From NCBI GenBank assembly GCA_965194515.1, contig OZ239146.1, positions 62,001-126,000 on the forward strand: a stretch of 64,000 nucleotides of DNA, given 5' to 3'. How positions within the stretch are numbered: position 1 is the first letter of the stretch; every line of letters begins with the position of its first letter. A program made the position numbers and the translations under genes. The notes beneath the pieces are model-generated. The model saw only the letters and a program-made list of their open reading frames with translations, was not told where the DNA came from and did not search any database. Shown here one piece after another: positions 37,047-46,020 of this stretch. This DNA is from Acidimicrobilacustris europaeus. GTDB lineage: Bacteria > Actinomycetota > Acidimicrobiia > Acidimicrobiales > Acidimicrobilacustridaceae.

Positions 37047-38030
37047 ATGGCACTGACCATGATGCGTTTCAATTGCATTCAGCCCGGACTCGAGCCAAAT
37101 GAGATGGCCGATCGTTACAACGCCATGCTCGACATGGCCCAAGCTCTTGATGAACTTGGTGGCGGCATGGTGACGCTCGAAGAGCATCACGGCGCCGAGA
37201 ACGGTTGGAGTTCCTCTCCGCTCACAATGGCTGCAGCAATTCTCAGCCGCACTAAGAACGTTTCCGTTTCTATTTCTGCGCTTCTCGTGCCACTGCACGA
37301 TCCGTTGCGCATCGCCGAAGACATCGCGGTCATCGACCTCATGTCGAAGGGCCGCCTCACCGTCATTGGCGGTCTTGGCTATCGCCCGAGCGAATACGCA
37401 GCCCACGGTAAGTCCTGGGCCGATCGCGGAAAGATCATGGACGAATGCGTCGACGTCATGCTGAAGGCATGGAAGGGCGAACCATTCGAATACCGCGGCA
37501 CCACCGTGCAGGTCACGCCGCGTCCGTACACACAACCGCACCCGATGTTCCTTCTTGGCGGAACGTCGAAGCCCGCAGCCCGTCGTGCCGCTCGCTTCGG
37601 ACTTCCCATCATGTGGGCGGCCCCTGTTCCCGAGATCGAAGCTCACTATTACGAAAAGTGCGCTGAATACGGCACGCAGGGTTTTGCCATGGCTCCGCCG
37701 GAAGATTTTCACCATGTCTTCTTTGCCGAAGACGTCGATGCTGGTTGGGCCGCCATGGGCGAGCACATCCTTCACGAAGCAACGACCTACTCCTCATGGC
37801 AAACCTCCGACATCAAGTCTTCGGCGCACTCACACGCCAAGACCGTTGCCGAACTTCGTGAAGAGGGTCTCTACCAAATCGTTTCGCCGGCCCAAGCGGT
37901 CGAAGAAGCCAAGGCCGCAGGCGATTTTGCTGTCTTCGCGATGCACCCCCTCTGTGGTGGCATGCCGATTTCGGAAAGTTGGAAGCAGGTCGACCTGCTT
38001 CGCAACGAGATCCTTCCCGCACTGGCCTAG
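37047..38030 (+). CDS. LLM class flavin-dependent oxidoreductase
   Basis: 327 aa from ATG 37047, preceded by GGAGGACATGAC; a longer frame from 37008 is unlikely. The luciferase-like barrel is indicated by VTLEEHHGAENGWSSSPLTMAAAILSRTKNVSVSISALLVPLHDPLRIAEDIAVIDLMSKGRLTV in pieces: EEHHG near residue 50, ALLVPLHDPLRIAED near 90, and IDLMSKGRLTVIGGLGYRPSEY near 108-129. These are bacterial luciferase/alkanal monooxygenase-group features. FMN or F420 cannot be distinguished. It is followed by a stem-loop at 38036 and a cyclase family gene. Confidence 0.85.
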   Translation: MALTMMRFNCIQPGLEPNEMADRYNAMLDMAQALDELGGGMVTLEEHHGAENGWSSSPLTMAAAILSRTKNVSVSISALLVPLHDPLRIAEDIAVIDLMSKGRLTVIGGLGYRPSEYAAHGKSWADRGKIMDECVDVMLKAWKGEPFEYRGTTVQVTPRPYTQPHPMFLLGGTSKPAARRAARFGLPIMWAAPVPEIEAHYYEKCAEYGTQGFAMAPPEDFHHVFFAEDVDAGWAAMGEHILHEATTYSSWQTSDIKSSAHSHAKTVAELREEGLYQIVSPAQAVEEAKAAGDFAVFAMHPLCGGMPISESWKQVDLLRNEILPALA

Positions 38031-38035
38031 GTGAT

Positions 38036-38059
38036 TCCGGCGGCAGCGATGCCGCCGGA
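38036..38059 (+). terminator. Hairpin with GCGA tetraloop after the LLM gene
   Basis: TCCGGCGGCA pairs perfectly with TGCCGCCGGA (10-bp stem) around the loop GCGA, starting 6 bp after the LLM stop codon. A short T-containing stretch (GTTGTACCTTT) follows. The stem is strong; the U-tract is weak, so it may be a terminator or an mRNA 3'-end stabiliser. Confidence 0.6.
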
Positions 38060-38104
38060 GTTGTACCTTTCAGGAACTGACACATCGATTCATCGGGGGA
38101 AGCT

Positions 38105-39004
38105 ATGAGCAAGAACAACTGGGGCCGTTGGGGCGCCGACGACGAGCGCGGTGCGCTCAATCATCTGACACCTGAGGTCATCCAGGCTGCAGCTGCCTCG
38201 ATCACCACCGGCAAGGTGTACAGCCTTGGCATCCCGATTCAGGGCCAGGGTGTTCCGTTGCTCGATTACCGCGGAACGCCGATGCGGCTCACGTTGCAGG
38301 ACGGCACCGACGACGGCATGTACGCCAGTTACGGCGCGAAGCCCGGCACTGGTGCACACGAAGACGTTCTCGTCATGGCCTCGCACACCACCTCACACAT
38401 GGACGCACTTATCCATGTGTACGAAGACCACAAGCATTACAACGGCGTTCCCTACGGCGAAATGAAGGCACTTGGTGGCGCCGGAAAGCTCGGCATTGAA
38501 AAGGTCGACAGCTTCGCGGCTCGCGCAGTCATCCTCGACATCGTGAAACTCAAGGGTGCCGACAAGTGGCTCGAACCCGGCACCATGATCATGGCTGCCG
38601 ATCTTCAAGCCGCTGCCGACGCGCAGGGTGTTGAAGTACGCGCTGGCGACGTCGTGCTGATTCGTACTGGTCACCTCGACATGTGGTGGGCCAACAATGC
38701 AACCGGCGCTCCCGAAGGTTTCGCTCAGGCTGGCATTGGTTCTGATGCCGCTGCATGGCTTGCCGACAAAGACGTCACTGCAGTCGGTTCCGACAACGCA
38801 GCGGTCGAAGTTATTCCCTTCGACAACAACGACTTCCTTATCGTGCACAAGATCCTTCTCGTACAAGCTGGCATCTACATGCTCGAGCACCTCGACCTTC
38901 GTCAACCATGCGAGGACGGCAACTACGAGGGCGTCATCGCGGTGTCGCCGCTCAAGGTCACGGGCGCAACTGGCTCGCCGATCAATCCGGTGTTCATTTC
39001 CTAA
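38105..39004 (+). CDS. Cyclase family (kynurenine formamidase-like) hydrolase
   Basis: 299 aa. The cyclase/formamidase signature HTTSHMDALIHVYED lies near residue 97-111 (family H-x-x-x-H-x-D with a further His), giving a divalent metal site. Other family blocks are WLEPGTMIMAADLQAAADAQGVEVRAGDVVLIRTG near 160-190 and the late HKILLVQAGIYMLEHLDL. Family members hydrolyse N-formylkynurenine, isatin or cyclic imides, or act in polyketide cyclisation; the exact reaction here is unknown. The start ATG 38105 follows GGGGGAAGCT. A strong terminator follows at 39019-39048. Confidence 0.85.
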   Translation: MSKNNWGRWGADDERGALNHLTPEVIQAAAASITTGKVYSLGIPIQGQGVPLLDYRGTPMRLTLQDGTDDGMYASYGAKPGTGAHEDVLVMASHTTSHMDALIHVYEDHKHYNGVPYGEMKALGGAGKLGIEKVDSFAARAVILDIVKLKGADKWLEPGTMIMAADLQAAADAQGVEVRAGDVVLIRTGHLDMWWANNATGAPEGFAQAGIGSDAAAWLADKDVTAVGSDNAAVEVIPFDNNDFLIVHKILLVQAGIYMLEHLDLRQPCEDGNYEGVIAVSPLKVTGATGSPINPVFIS

Positions 39005-39018
39005 ACAACTCTTTCTGC

Positions 39019-39057
39019 AACGGGCCCCGGCTTCGGTCGGGGCCCGTTTGCGTTTTG
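39019..39057 (+). terminator. Rho-independent terminator after the cyclase gene
   Basis: AACGGGCCCCG pairs with CGGGGCCCGTT (11-bp perfect stem, 39019-39029 with 39038-39048) around an 8-base loop, followed by a T-rich tract (TGCGTTTT) to 39057. It starts 15 bp after the cyclase stop codon, a textbook intrinsic terminator that separates the cyclase from the HAD gene. Confidence 0.9.
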
Positions 39058-39086
39058 CTCGCTGCGCGTTGAGTCAGAATGAACGC

Positions 39087-39740
39087 ATGGGAATCACGAC
39101 GGTGCTGTTCGATCTTGACGGAACACTGATCGATAGCAGCCCCGGGATTCGTCGTTGCGTCGATGAATCGCTCGCGCACCATGGATTTCCCGCGATTACC
39201 AATGAACAGTTTTCTTCGTTCATAGGCCCCCCGTTAACAACGGGATTTGGATTCGTGGTTTCCGATGAATCGCTGATCGAATCACTCATCACCGTGTATC
39301 GCGAGCACTATGGCGCCGGCGGAATGTACGAGTACTCGATGTACGACGGCATTCCCGAACTCCTTACGCGTTTGAACGACGCGGGATTTCGTCTCGCGGT
39401 GGCTACGTCGAAACGCACTGCGTTTGCACGACCGGTCATTGATCATGCCGGCATCGGTTCGCAGTTCGAACTAGTGGTGGGCTCAGAACGCGATGGTGCT
39501 GGCGCCGAGAAACCAGTGGTGATTCGTTCTGTACTTGAACAACTCACAATCGATGATCCATCGACAGTTGTGATGATCGGCGATCGGGAACACGATGGTT
39601 ACGGTGCGGCCGCCATCGGTACCGATTTCATCGGCGTTTCCTGGGGTTTCGGAACTGACCTTGAACTACGAGAAGCTGGCGCCAGGGAACTCGTTGCGCA
39701 CCCTTCCGAAATCGAAGGTTTGCTTACGCCGCATTCGTAA
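39087..39740 (+). CDS. HAD family hydrolase (phosphoglycolate phosphatase-like)
   Basis: 217 aa, from ATG 39087. HAD motif I VLFDLDGTLIDSS lies at residues about 6-18, motif II in LAVATSKRT, motif III Lys in GAGAEKPVVI, and motif IV VVMIGDREHDGYGAAAIG. A small alpha-helical cap follows motif I, as in the Gph/PMM-like subgroup. It removes phosphate from small organic phosphates such as 2-phosphoglycolate; the specificity is not readable. The gene stops at 39740, directly against the convergent phosphotransferase stop at 39741. Confidence 0.85.
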   Translation: MGITTVLFDLDGTLIDSSPGIRRCVDESLAHHGFPAITNEQFSSFIGPPLTTGFGFVVSDESLIESLITVYREHYGAGGMYEYSMYDGIPELLTRLNDAGFRLAVATSKRTAFARPVIDHAGIGSQFELVVGSERDGAGAEKPVVIRSVLEQLTIDDPSTVVMIGDREHDGYGAAAIGTDFIGVSWGFGTDLELREAGARELVAHPSEIEGLLTPHS

Positions 39741-41117
39741 CTAGTCGTCGAGTTTCGACCACGTGCGTGTTGGGTAAAGAGAGACGGCAGGCTCATGGAG
39801 CCATTCATCTCGATACGCACGGCGTGTGAGGTAAGCGACCACAGCGGTGTCATCGATGTCGCCACCGAGGATTTGTTCGTTGAGTGCTTCCATTCCCTCC
39901 TGCCTTGAGGCGGGACGAAAGCCAAGTAATGGCTCAAGCTCTTCGCATTCAATTGCATCGAGTTGGGCCCCAAAACGACGTTTGCGGTCCATGAGCTTTA
40001 TGAGAATTGCCGCATCGCCAGCACGGGACTGCGCAAACGCATCAGAAAGATGGGGAGCAACGTCTTTTTCGAGCGACCAAATCGCCGCATCAGCAAACAC
40101 ATCCTTTTCCCCGGGACCAAAAAGTTCATCCGGCATCGGTGGTACGTCAACAGTGATTCCCGCCGCTTCCGAAAGCGATTCACAGGTGGCCCGATCGCCG
40201 AGGTACCGATAACAAAGAAACCATGCCAGCGATTCTCTCGGGTGCGCGTTGACCGAAATTGCATGAATCGGAATCATGCCGCGAACGTTTTGCTGGACTC
40301 GGTAGTACTGCGCCGCAAACTTTGTATACGGAATACCTGAAACTTCTTGGTAAAGATGAAACAGGCCGGTGAGTCCACCGCTTGGATTCCAGAACTCACG
40401 AGTGCAGATGTTGCCGAGGTCCTCAAGCGGATCTCCGTAGTGACCCCACTCCAAGTCAATGATCGCACTGACTTCGTTACCGTCGAACATGAAATTCACA
40501 GGTCCGGTATCGCCTTGAACAAGCGAGAGACGAGCGATGGTCGAAGGCGCGTTCTGGCGGAGCCAACGAACGCCATAGGTAATGAGTGGGTCGGAGTAGC
40601 TAGAAAGAAACGCCGACCACTGCTCGAGCGCAAGATCGACGTCATTGAGCGCCGCTTCCTGTGGAGTCGTCGGCAGATACGGCATCGCATCGTCGAGACC
40701 AAGATCGGCAAGGTCGAGCGTGTGGAGGCGGGCAATGACTCGAATGAAATCCTCCATGACTGCGCGCTGTTGCACGGGATCATCGAGCTTGTCGATATCT
40801 GAGCGTCCTCGAACCCGCTCAAAGAGCGTGCAGTTGAGTTCTTGGCTCACTCCATAGACCTCAGGAACGGGAATATCGGTTTGCGCAAGCGCTTGGATGA
40901 TGCGGGTCTCTCGTGTCAGCGAGGTCGATGACTTCGGGCCAGCAGGGGTCCGTTCCAGTCGCAGAAATCCTTTGAGAACCGACCCATCTGGTCGAGTGAC
41001 ATCGACAACCCACGCCTCACGCCTCGCGACATGTCGGTGCAGTGCCGTGATCTCCCCGCCACCGGTTTCAGCAATCCATTCGACCATTCCGTCGGGAAGG
41101 TCATGCGTGTGTTCCAT
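39741..41117 (-). CDS. Phosphotransferase (APH/ACAD10-like kinase) family protein
   Basis: 458 aa from ATG 41117, which follows AAGGGGGAACCTG; the open frame upstream to 41228 is not used. The APH-like kinase core contains FLRLERTP, IPVPEVYG, the catalytic loop SLVQGDTGPVNFMFDGNEVSAIIDLEWGHYGDPLEDLG in pieces (QGDTGPVNF near residue 230 and IDLEWGHYGDP near 250 with the metal-binding Asp), typical of aminoglycoside phosphotransferase and acyl-CoA-dehydrogenase-associated kinases. The last 130 residues form a helical extension without a known domain. Substrates could be choline-, hydroxyacid- or lipid-type. Cytosolic. It is divergent from the lipoprotein hydrolase gene at 41222. Confidence 0.8.
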   Translation of the reverse strand: MEHTHDLPDGMVEWIAETGGGEITALHRHVARREAWVVDVTRPDGSVLKGFLRLERTPAGPKSSTSLTRETRIIQALAQTDIPVPEVYGVSQELNCTLFERVRGRSDIDKLDDPVQQRAVMEDFIRVIARLHTLDLADLGLDDAMPYLPTTPQEAALNDVDLALEQWSAFLSSYSDPLITYGVRWLRQNAPSTIARLSLVQGDTGPVNFMFDGNEVSAIIDLEWGHYGDPLEDLGNICTREFWNPSGGLTGLFHLYQEVSGIPYTKFAAQYYRVQQNVRGMIPIHAISVNAHPRESLAWFLCYRYLGDRATCESLSEAAGITVDVPPMPDELFGPGEKDVFADAAIWSLEKDVAPHLSDAFAQSRAGDAAILIKLMDRKRRFGAQLDAIECEELEPLLGFRPASRQEGMEALNEQILGGDIDDTAVVAYLTRRAYRDEWLHEPAVSLYPTRTWSKLDD

Positions 41118-41221
41118 CAGGTTCCCCCTTGCGCTCCAAGCAACGTAGTCACCCGACGGGTTTCCTGCCCTGAAGATCGTTTGGTCATGAGCTCGGGGCC
41201 TGATGTGAAAGTGTGGCGCCC

Positions 41222-42376
41222 ATGTCAAAGCGCACTCGCACTCTTTCCCTACCTGCCCTCGTCGTCATTGTCGGCTCGCTCCTTTTGGCGGCTTGCGGTG
41301 GAAGTAGTAGCTCGAAGCCAGCAACACCGACTCCGATGCCTGCTCGATCGGGCACCTATGCGGTGGGCCACGACACCATCTCGATACCCGATCCAACAAC
41401 GGGAAAGACGATTACCGCCGATCTTTGGTACCCGGCCGCCGACGGAGCGACGGGAACACCTACTCGCTACTCGCTTCTTCCGACTGCGTATTTCGATTCG
41501 AAGGTTGCGATCGAAAAGGCACCAATGAATAGTGCGGGTGCTTTCCCGTTTGTTGTCTATTCACACGGCAGTGGCGGCCAAAGTTTCGTCGCTTCGTTCC
41601 TCACGGAAGACATCGCCAGCCATGGCTATGTCGTGTTGTCCGCAAATCACGATGGCAACACCGCCGCTAATCAACTTCTCGGTACATCAGTTTCACAGGA
41701 TGTGAATGATTTCCTTCGTCCCAATGTCGTAAAGGCCGAGATTGACTGGGCACTTGCGCAGTCTTCCGGGAAAGACTCGGCCTATCCGGCGCTGAAGGGC
41801 GCAATCGACGAAACGCGTATCGGTCTCGTTGGTCACAGCTATGGCGGCTACACAGCGTTGGCGACTGTTGGTGGACACACTGGTCCAGCCGGAACCATTG
41901 CGCCCGACCCGCGCATCAAGGCTGTTGTTGGCCAGGCTCCATATACCCGTCGACTTTCCGACGCTGAACTCACTGGTATCAAGATTCCGGTGATGTTGAT
42001 GGTTGGAACAAAAGACATCACGACGCCGCTGGAACTCGATTCACGGCGTCCGTTCGATCTCATCACCGGTCCTCCCGTAGTGCTTGCCGTGATGACCGAC
42101 GCCGCCCATCAGTCCTATACCGATGTGTGCATGTACCTCGATGAAATTCCGAAGTTGCCTGCTGCGCCCGCAGCAGTTGCAGCCGCGATCAAGGTGCAAG
42201 CAACGGAAGGTTGCGGCCCCGAGTTCATGCCCTATGCCCGCGACATGGAACTCAGCACGGGATTGACGGTTGCGTTCCTTAATGAATTCCTCGCTGGTAC
42301 CCCTGACGCTTCCTGGTTCTCCGGAGAAACGTCAACCATCAGTGCTCCCGACATCACAATCACAATCAAGCGCTGA
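41222..42376 (+). CDS. Secreted lipoprotein, alpha/beta hydrolase (dienelactone/PAF-acetylhydrolase-like)
   Basis: 384 aa from ATG 41222. The signal peptide ends in lipobox LLAACGGS (Cys near residue 24), so it is anchored outside the membrane. The mature enzyme has FVVYSHGSGGQSFVASFL (oxyanion hole, SHGSGG), VLSANHDGN, the nucleophile LVGHSYGGYTAL near residue 207, and an acid/His region with VGTKDITTPL and MTDAAHQSYTD near 285. This is the layout of bacterial PAF-acetylhydrolase/dienelactone-like esterases. Its substrate is unknown. It does not carry the P-x-FTG tail of the non-lipoprotein exports in this window. Confidence 0.8.
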   Translation: MSKRTRTLSLPALVVIVGSLLLAACGGSSSSKPATPTPMPARSGTYAVGHDTISIPDPTTGKTITADLWYPAADGATGTPTRYSLLPTAYFDSKVAIEKAPMNSAGAFPFVVYSHGSGGQSFVASFLTEDIASHGYVVLSANHDGNTAANQLLGTSVSQDVNDFLRPNVVKAEIDWALAQSSGKDSAYPALKGAIDETRIGLVGHSYGGYTALATVGGHTGPAGTIAPDPRIKAVVGQAPYTRRLSDAELTGIKIPVMLMVGTKDITTPLELDSRRPFDLITGPPVVLAVMTDAAHQSYTDVCMYLDEIPKLPAAPAAVAAAIKVQATEGCGPEFMPYARDMELSTGLTVAFLNEFLAGTPDASWFSGETSTISAPDITITIKR

Positions 42377-42427
42377 GAAACAGTTCGTCCCAAGTTCTTT
42401 CGACAACTGGTTTGCTAGGTTCGATCT

Positions 42428-43246
42428 GTGAATCCAGCCGCCCTCGCATTTGCTGCCTTTCTCACTGCAGCAATCGGAACGCTGGGTGGTTTGGGCGGGG
42501 CAATACTCCTCGTTCCCATCCTCGTCTTGTCGGGAATGGAAGCGAAGTTCGCTGCTCCTCTCGGACTGGTCTCAGTTGCTGCGGGCTCTCTCGCCGCAGC
42601 TCCTCAGCAACTCAGAGCTCGCGTTGTGAACCATCGACTTGGGGTTGCCACGGAGATCGTTGCTTCGTCGGCAGCACTCGTAGGCGCGTTGGTCTCCGGT
42701 CTCATTGGTCAGTCGTTGCTTGCTGTCCTACTCGGTGGGGTGGCGTTGGTGGCCGCGTTTTTTGGTGGCCGACGAAAAGGAATTCGCAATCTTCCTGATC
42801 CATCGCTCACTGCCGCCGACGTTGGTGAAACACCGGGAACGCTCGCAGGCGTTTACCCATTGGGTAACGAGTTCGTTCCGTATCGAGCGAAGCGTCTTCC
42901 CCTCGGACTCTTAGGGATGGGCATGGCCGGGTTGATTTCAGGCCTGTCCGGAGTTGGGGGCGGATGGGTGAAGACACCGACTGCATCGGAAGTAATGCAT
43001 GTTCCGGTCAAGGTCGCTGCGGCTACCTCGACCTTTACGGTTGGTGTGACTGCTGCAGTTGGTCTTCTTGTCTACGAGTCACAGGGACGCATAGTTGTTT
43101 CTGACGCCGCGCTTGTTGCGGCTGCTGGGTTAGTCGGCGGCACCGTCGGCGTTCGGCTTCAACATCTTCTTCCGCCTCCGCTCGTACGCCGAGGTCTTTC
43201 CTTCACCCTCGCCGTCATCGGCGTCTTGTTGATTGTGCGCCGATGA
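42428..43246 (+). CDS. TauE/SafE family sulfite/anion exporter-like permease
   Basis: 272 aa with a GTG start. Two repeated halves of four membrane helices are seen; each half starts with a Gly-rich helix of the type GTLGGLGGAILLVPILVLSG and AGLISGLSGVGGGWVKTPT, the latter being the strongest TauE/SafE signature. The final helix is GLSFTLAVIGVLLIV. The family exports sulfite, sulfoacetate or other organic anions, or imports them in some cases. Its stop overlaps the start of the small membrane protein (ATGA at 43243-43246), so the two are very likely partners. Confidence 0.85.
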   Translation: MNPAALAFAAFLTAAIGTLGGLGGAILLVPILVLSGMEAKFAAPLGLVSVAAGSLAAAPQQLRARVVNHRLGVATEIVASSAALVGALVSGLIGQSLLAVLLGGVALVAAFFGGRRKGIRNLPDPSLTAADVGETPGTLAGVYPLGNEFVPYRAKRLPLGLLGMGMAGLISGLSGVGGGWVKTPTASEVMHVPVKVAAATSTFTVGVTAAVGLLVYESQGRIVVSDAALVAAAGLVGGTVGVRLQHLLPPPLVRRGLSFTLAVIGVLLIVRR

Positions 43247-43509
43247 ACGATTTCGGAGTTCTTTCAAAGATTTTGATGGTCGCTCTTGTTGTGACGTTTG
43301 CCTGCGCACTTGGTGGTGCATTTCTCCCAGGAACGGCGGGTGTCTGGAGCGGAACAGCCTGCATCATCATTTTGATTGCTGTACCGGTTTTGCGGGTGAC
43401 ATGGCTCGTTGTGGATTGGTCCAGAACGCGAGACGTGAAATTTGCGCTTTTGGGCTGTGCGTTGCTCGTCGTCCTCGCAACGAGTGGTGCAATCGTCTTT
43501 CTTCGCTAA
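43243..43509 (+). CDS. Small three-helix membrane protein coupled to TauE/SafE
   Basis: 88 aa with about three hydrophobic segments (residues roughly 7-30, 36-55 and 66-87), each separated by a few charged residues such as DWSRTRDVK. No family recognised. It is translationally coupled to the TauE/SafE gene by an ATGA overlap; a helper or small subunit of that permease is plausible by position only. Confidence 0.6.
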   Translation: MNDFGVLSKILMVALVVTFACALGGAFLPGTAGVWSGTACIIILIAVPVLRVTWLVVDWSRTRDVKFALLGCALLVVLATSGAIVFLR

Positions 43510-43513
43510 CACC

Positions 43514-43542
43514 AGGCTCTTCAGGCGAAGGCAAAAGAGCCT
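43514..43542 (+). terminator. Stem-loop after the small membrane protein
   Basis: AGGCTCTT pairs with AAGAGCCT (8 bp) around a 13-base loop, starting 5 bp after the stop codon. There is no clear T-tract, and it lies only 16 bp upstream of the patatin gene start, so an effect on that gene's leader is also possible. Confidence 0.4.
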
Positions 43543-43557
43543 CGGTAGGCTTTCGAG

Positions 43558-44478
43558 ATGACCTCGGACGGACTCGCTCGATCCATCGATTTTTCTGCAC
43601 GTTCTGCTGAGGGCATCCACCTTGGCGTGTCGTTAGGTGGCGGTGGAATCTTTTTTGTTGCTTGGCAGGTCACCTATCTCGAGCAACTAGCGCAGTTGGG
43701 GGTCAACCTCAAAGGAGCCGGTCGTGTTGTTGGCACATCGGCAGGTTCATTGGTTGCGTCAATTCTCGAGGCAGGAAATCTGCGGCGATTCGAACGCGAG
43801 GTTTCCCTTTTCGCCAAGACCCCAGCCCTTGTCAGCATGTTGGCGCCGTCGGGTTCGTTGAAGCCAAGTCAACAGCGTGCACTCGATTTCTTTGTTGCAG
43901 CACAAACCGCAGAACCTGAACTGGTTCGTTCCATCGGTCATGAAGCACTGGCCGCTCTCACTCCCTCGGCAAACAAGATGGCCCGGAGCGTTTCTGCGAT
44001 GCTGCTCTCACGTTCATGGCCTGTCGATGCACTCCACATCACCTGTGTCGACACACTCACAGGTGAACGTTGTGTCATCACGCGCGATTCCGGAGTTCGT
44101 ATCGAGCGTGCGGTTGCGGCAAGTAGTGCTGTTCCTGGAATCTTCAGTCCGCAGCCCATCGGCGATCGTCGTTGTATGGATGGGGGAGTCAGCGGATCTG
44201 GTACTCACCTCGACCTACTCGCCGGATGCGATCGCGCGGTCATCCTGAGCCTTACGACAACCACGCCAGCTCCGATTGGGGCGATGACACAGGCACCAGG
44301 GAACTTTGCCAAAGATGTGTCAGCACTTGAAGCCTCGGGCACCAAGGTGTTTCTGCGCAGTCCAGAATCAATGGACATCACCAAACTGATGGATCCCAAG
44401 TCGGTACCCGAGGCCATCACCATGGCGAAACGTCAAGCAGCGGCCGATGCCGATGCGCTTCGCGAGTTCATCGCGTAG
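43558..44478 (+). CDS. Patatin-like phospholipase
   Basis: 306 aa, cytosolic or membrane-peripheral. The patatin blocks are intact: the oxyanion glycines in LGVSLGGGGIFF (residues about 23-34), the nucleophile GTSAGS near residue 60, and the catalytic Asp in MDGGVSGSG near 202. Patatins release fatty acids from phospholipids and other lipids. No signal peptide or transmembrane region is present. It follows the stem-loop at 43514 and is followed after 42 bp by a PhyH-family dioxygenase, suggesting a small lipid-modifying group. Confidence 0.85.
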   Translation: MTSDGLARSIDFSARSAEGIHLGVSLGGGGIFFVAWQVTYLEQLAQLGVNLKGAGRVVGTSAGSLVASILEAGNLRRFEREVSLFAKTPALVSMLAPSGSLKPSQQRALDFFVAAQTAEPELVRSIGHEALAALTPSANKMARSVSAMLLSRSWPVDALHITCVDTLTGERCVITRDSGVRIERAVAASSAVPGIFSPQPIGDRRCMDGGVSGSGTHLDLLAGCDRAVILSLTTTTPAPIGAMTQAPGNFAKDVSALEASGTKVFLRSPESMDITKLMDPKSVPEAITMAKRQAAADADALREFIA

Positions 44479-44520
44479 ATCATTTGCGCAGAGCCCTTTC
44501 TGTTGAGGCAGGATGAAGAC

Positions 44521-45390
44521 ATGGAACGGATTTCTCCAACACGAGCAGTCACCCAAGAAGAGATCGACACCTTTTGGCGCGACGGTGTTGTTTGCCTGAG
44601 GTCGATCCTTCCGATCGATCTTGTTGCTTCAATGGAAGCTCCTATCGAGGACGCTCTCTCGAGTACCGCAATGGCCAATCTCTCCGAGATGGCCGACGCC
44701 CTTGAATCCGGTGGCATTGCCCGTCTTGTCGATGACTCCGTCGCCTCGTCCGGCGCGCCTCGCGGTCAGTTCAAAGCAGGCACAGATCATTGGCTCATTC
44801 AAGATGAGTTCAAAGCATTCGCACTTCGATCTCCGCTTCCCGAAATCGTGTCGTCACTTCTTCAAAGCGATGAAGTCCGTCTCTATGAAGACAGCGTGTT
44901 GGTAAAGGAACCCGGAACGCAGGAGAAGACCGGATTCCATCAGGACATGGCGTATTTCCACCTCGATGGCGATCTCGTTTGCACGACGTGGGTTCCACTC
45001 GATGTTGTCACTGCTGAAATGGGAGCAGTTCGATTCGTGGCTGGCTCTCATCTCGACGCCACCAAGTATCGGCCGAGCATGTTCGTTTCGGAACTCGCGA
45101 TTCCCGGAACTGAAGGTGCAGAAGTTCCCGATTACGACAAGCAGGTGGGCGAGGCGCGAATCATCAGTTTCGACACCGCACCCGGCGACCTCACCGTTCA
45201 TCATGCGCGCACAATTCACGCCGCGAGTGGAAATCTGAGCCGTACGCAGCGCCGCCGGGCGATCAGCGTTCGCTACACAGGCGACAACACGCGCTTCAAG
45301 GTTGTGGCCGGTTCACCCATGAAGGAACATCACAGTTCACTCGTTGAGGGCGAACTTTTGAACGATGCCTGTCCTCTTGCCTGGCCCTAG
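44521..45390 (+). CDS. Phytanoyl-CoA dioxygenase (PhyH) family protein
   Basis: 289 aa from ATG 44521, preceded by GGCAGGATGAAGAC. Fe(II)/2-oxoglutarate oxygenase residues are seen in FHQDMAYFHLDGD (HxD near residue 140) and in LTVHHARTIHAASGN (distal His near 228), with RRRAISVRYTGDN following, whose Arg would bind 2-oxoglutarate. Relatives hydroxylate phytanoyl-CoA, fatty acyl chains or secondary metabolites. No acyl-CoA specificity can be read from the sequence. It is on the same strand as the patatin gene, 42 bp after it. Confidence 0.85.
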   Translation: MERISPTRAVTQEEIDTFWRDGVVCLRSILPIDLVASMEAPIEDALSSTAMANLSEMADALESGGIARLVDDSVASSGAPRGQFKAGTDHWLIQDEFKAFALRSPLPEIVSSLLQSDEVRLYEDSVLVKEPGTQEKTGFHQDMAYFHLDGDLVCTTWVPLDVVTAEMGAVRFVAGSHLDATKYRPSMFVSELAIPGTEGAEVPDYDKQVGEARIISFDTAPGDLTVHHARTIHAASGNLSRTQRRRAISVRYTGDNTRFKVVAGSPMKEHHSSLVEGELLNDACPLAWP

Positions 45391-45408
45391 GTTCGATTCG
45401 ATCGCCGG

Positions 45409-45957
45409 CTAGGCCGGCACGGTTGCGTACACATCAAAGAGATAGGTGCTGATCAGTGCCAGCATCGCGAGTGCATGGACGAGAGTAGATCTACGTCCCT
45501 TGATGAAGAGTCCGAGTAACGCACCGACAAAAATCAGGATGCGATAAACGAGATCAGCGTCGAAAGGGATTGATTCTCCGGCGACGAGTTCGCGTAGAAG
45601 GCTGATGACTGGAAGCGCTGCGAGGATCAAGAAGAACACATTGCGCTGAGATTCGAATTCAGTGAACTGATCGACGTCGGGTTCCACCGTGGGCTTCGAA
45701 AGAGTTGCCAAAACCATTGCCCCAAACGGGAGCAAAAGGAAAAGTAGGAACTGCCCAACTCCCATCGCATCTTTGGATATCGCAAGCGATGCAATCCAGA
45801 ACTCGATCAGGAGCACGATCAGGAATAACTGCCACACGATGACAGTCGGGCTCGGTCGAACAATCCGGCGGTCACGAAGTGAGTGAGCGAGATACTCGAG
45901 TGGGGACCAGACCGCGGCCCCAGCAAGAATTCCAACAAAAAACCAGAGATGCTCCAT
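45409..45957 (-). CDS. Hypothetical integral membrane protein, four to five helices
   Basis: 182 aa from ATG 45957 (a GTG two codons upstream is possible). Hydrophobic segments are at about residues 2-22, 40-65, 70-90, 110-125 and 140-180. N-terminal LWFFVGILAGAAVWSPLEYLAH and C-terminal LVHALAMLALISTYLFDVYATVP are membrane spans; the centre holds a charged loop TEFESQRN. No family recognised. It lies in a minus-strand group with the following gene, but no coupling is seen. Confidence 0.5.
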   Translation of the reverse strand: MEHLWFFVGILAGAAVWSPLEYLAHSLRDRRIVRPSPTVIVWQLFLIVLLIEFWIASLAISKDAMGVGQFLLFLLLPFGAMVLATLSKPTVEPDVDQFTEFESQRNVFFLILAALPVISLLRELVAGESIPFDADLVYRILIFVGALLGLFIKGRRSTLVHALAMLALISTYLFDVYATVPA

Positions 45958-46020
45958 CGGCACAGTTTGCCGAGTGCCGGTGGTCCTAATGGTGATTTGG
46001 CGAATACATCGAAGGATCGA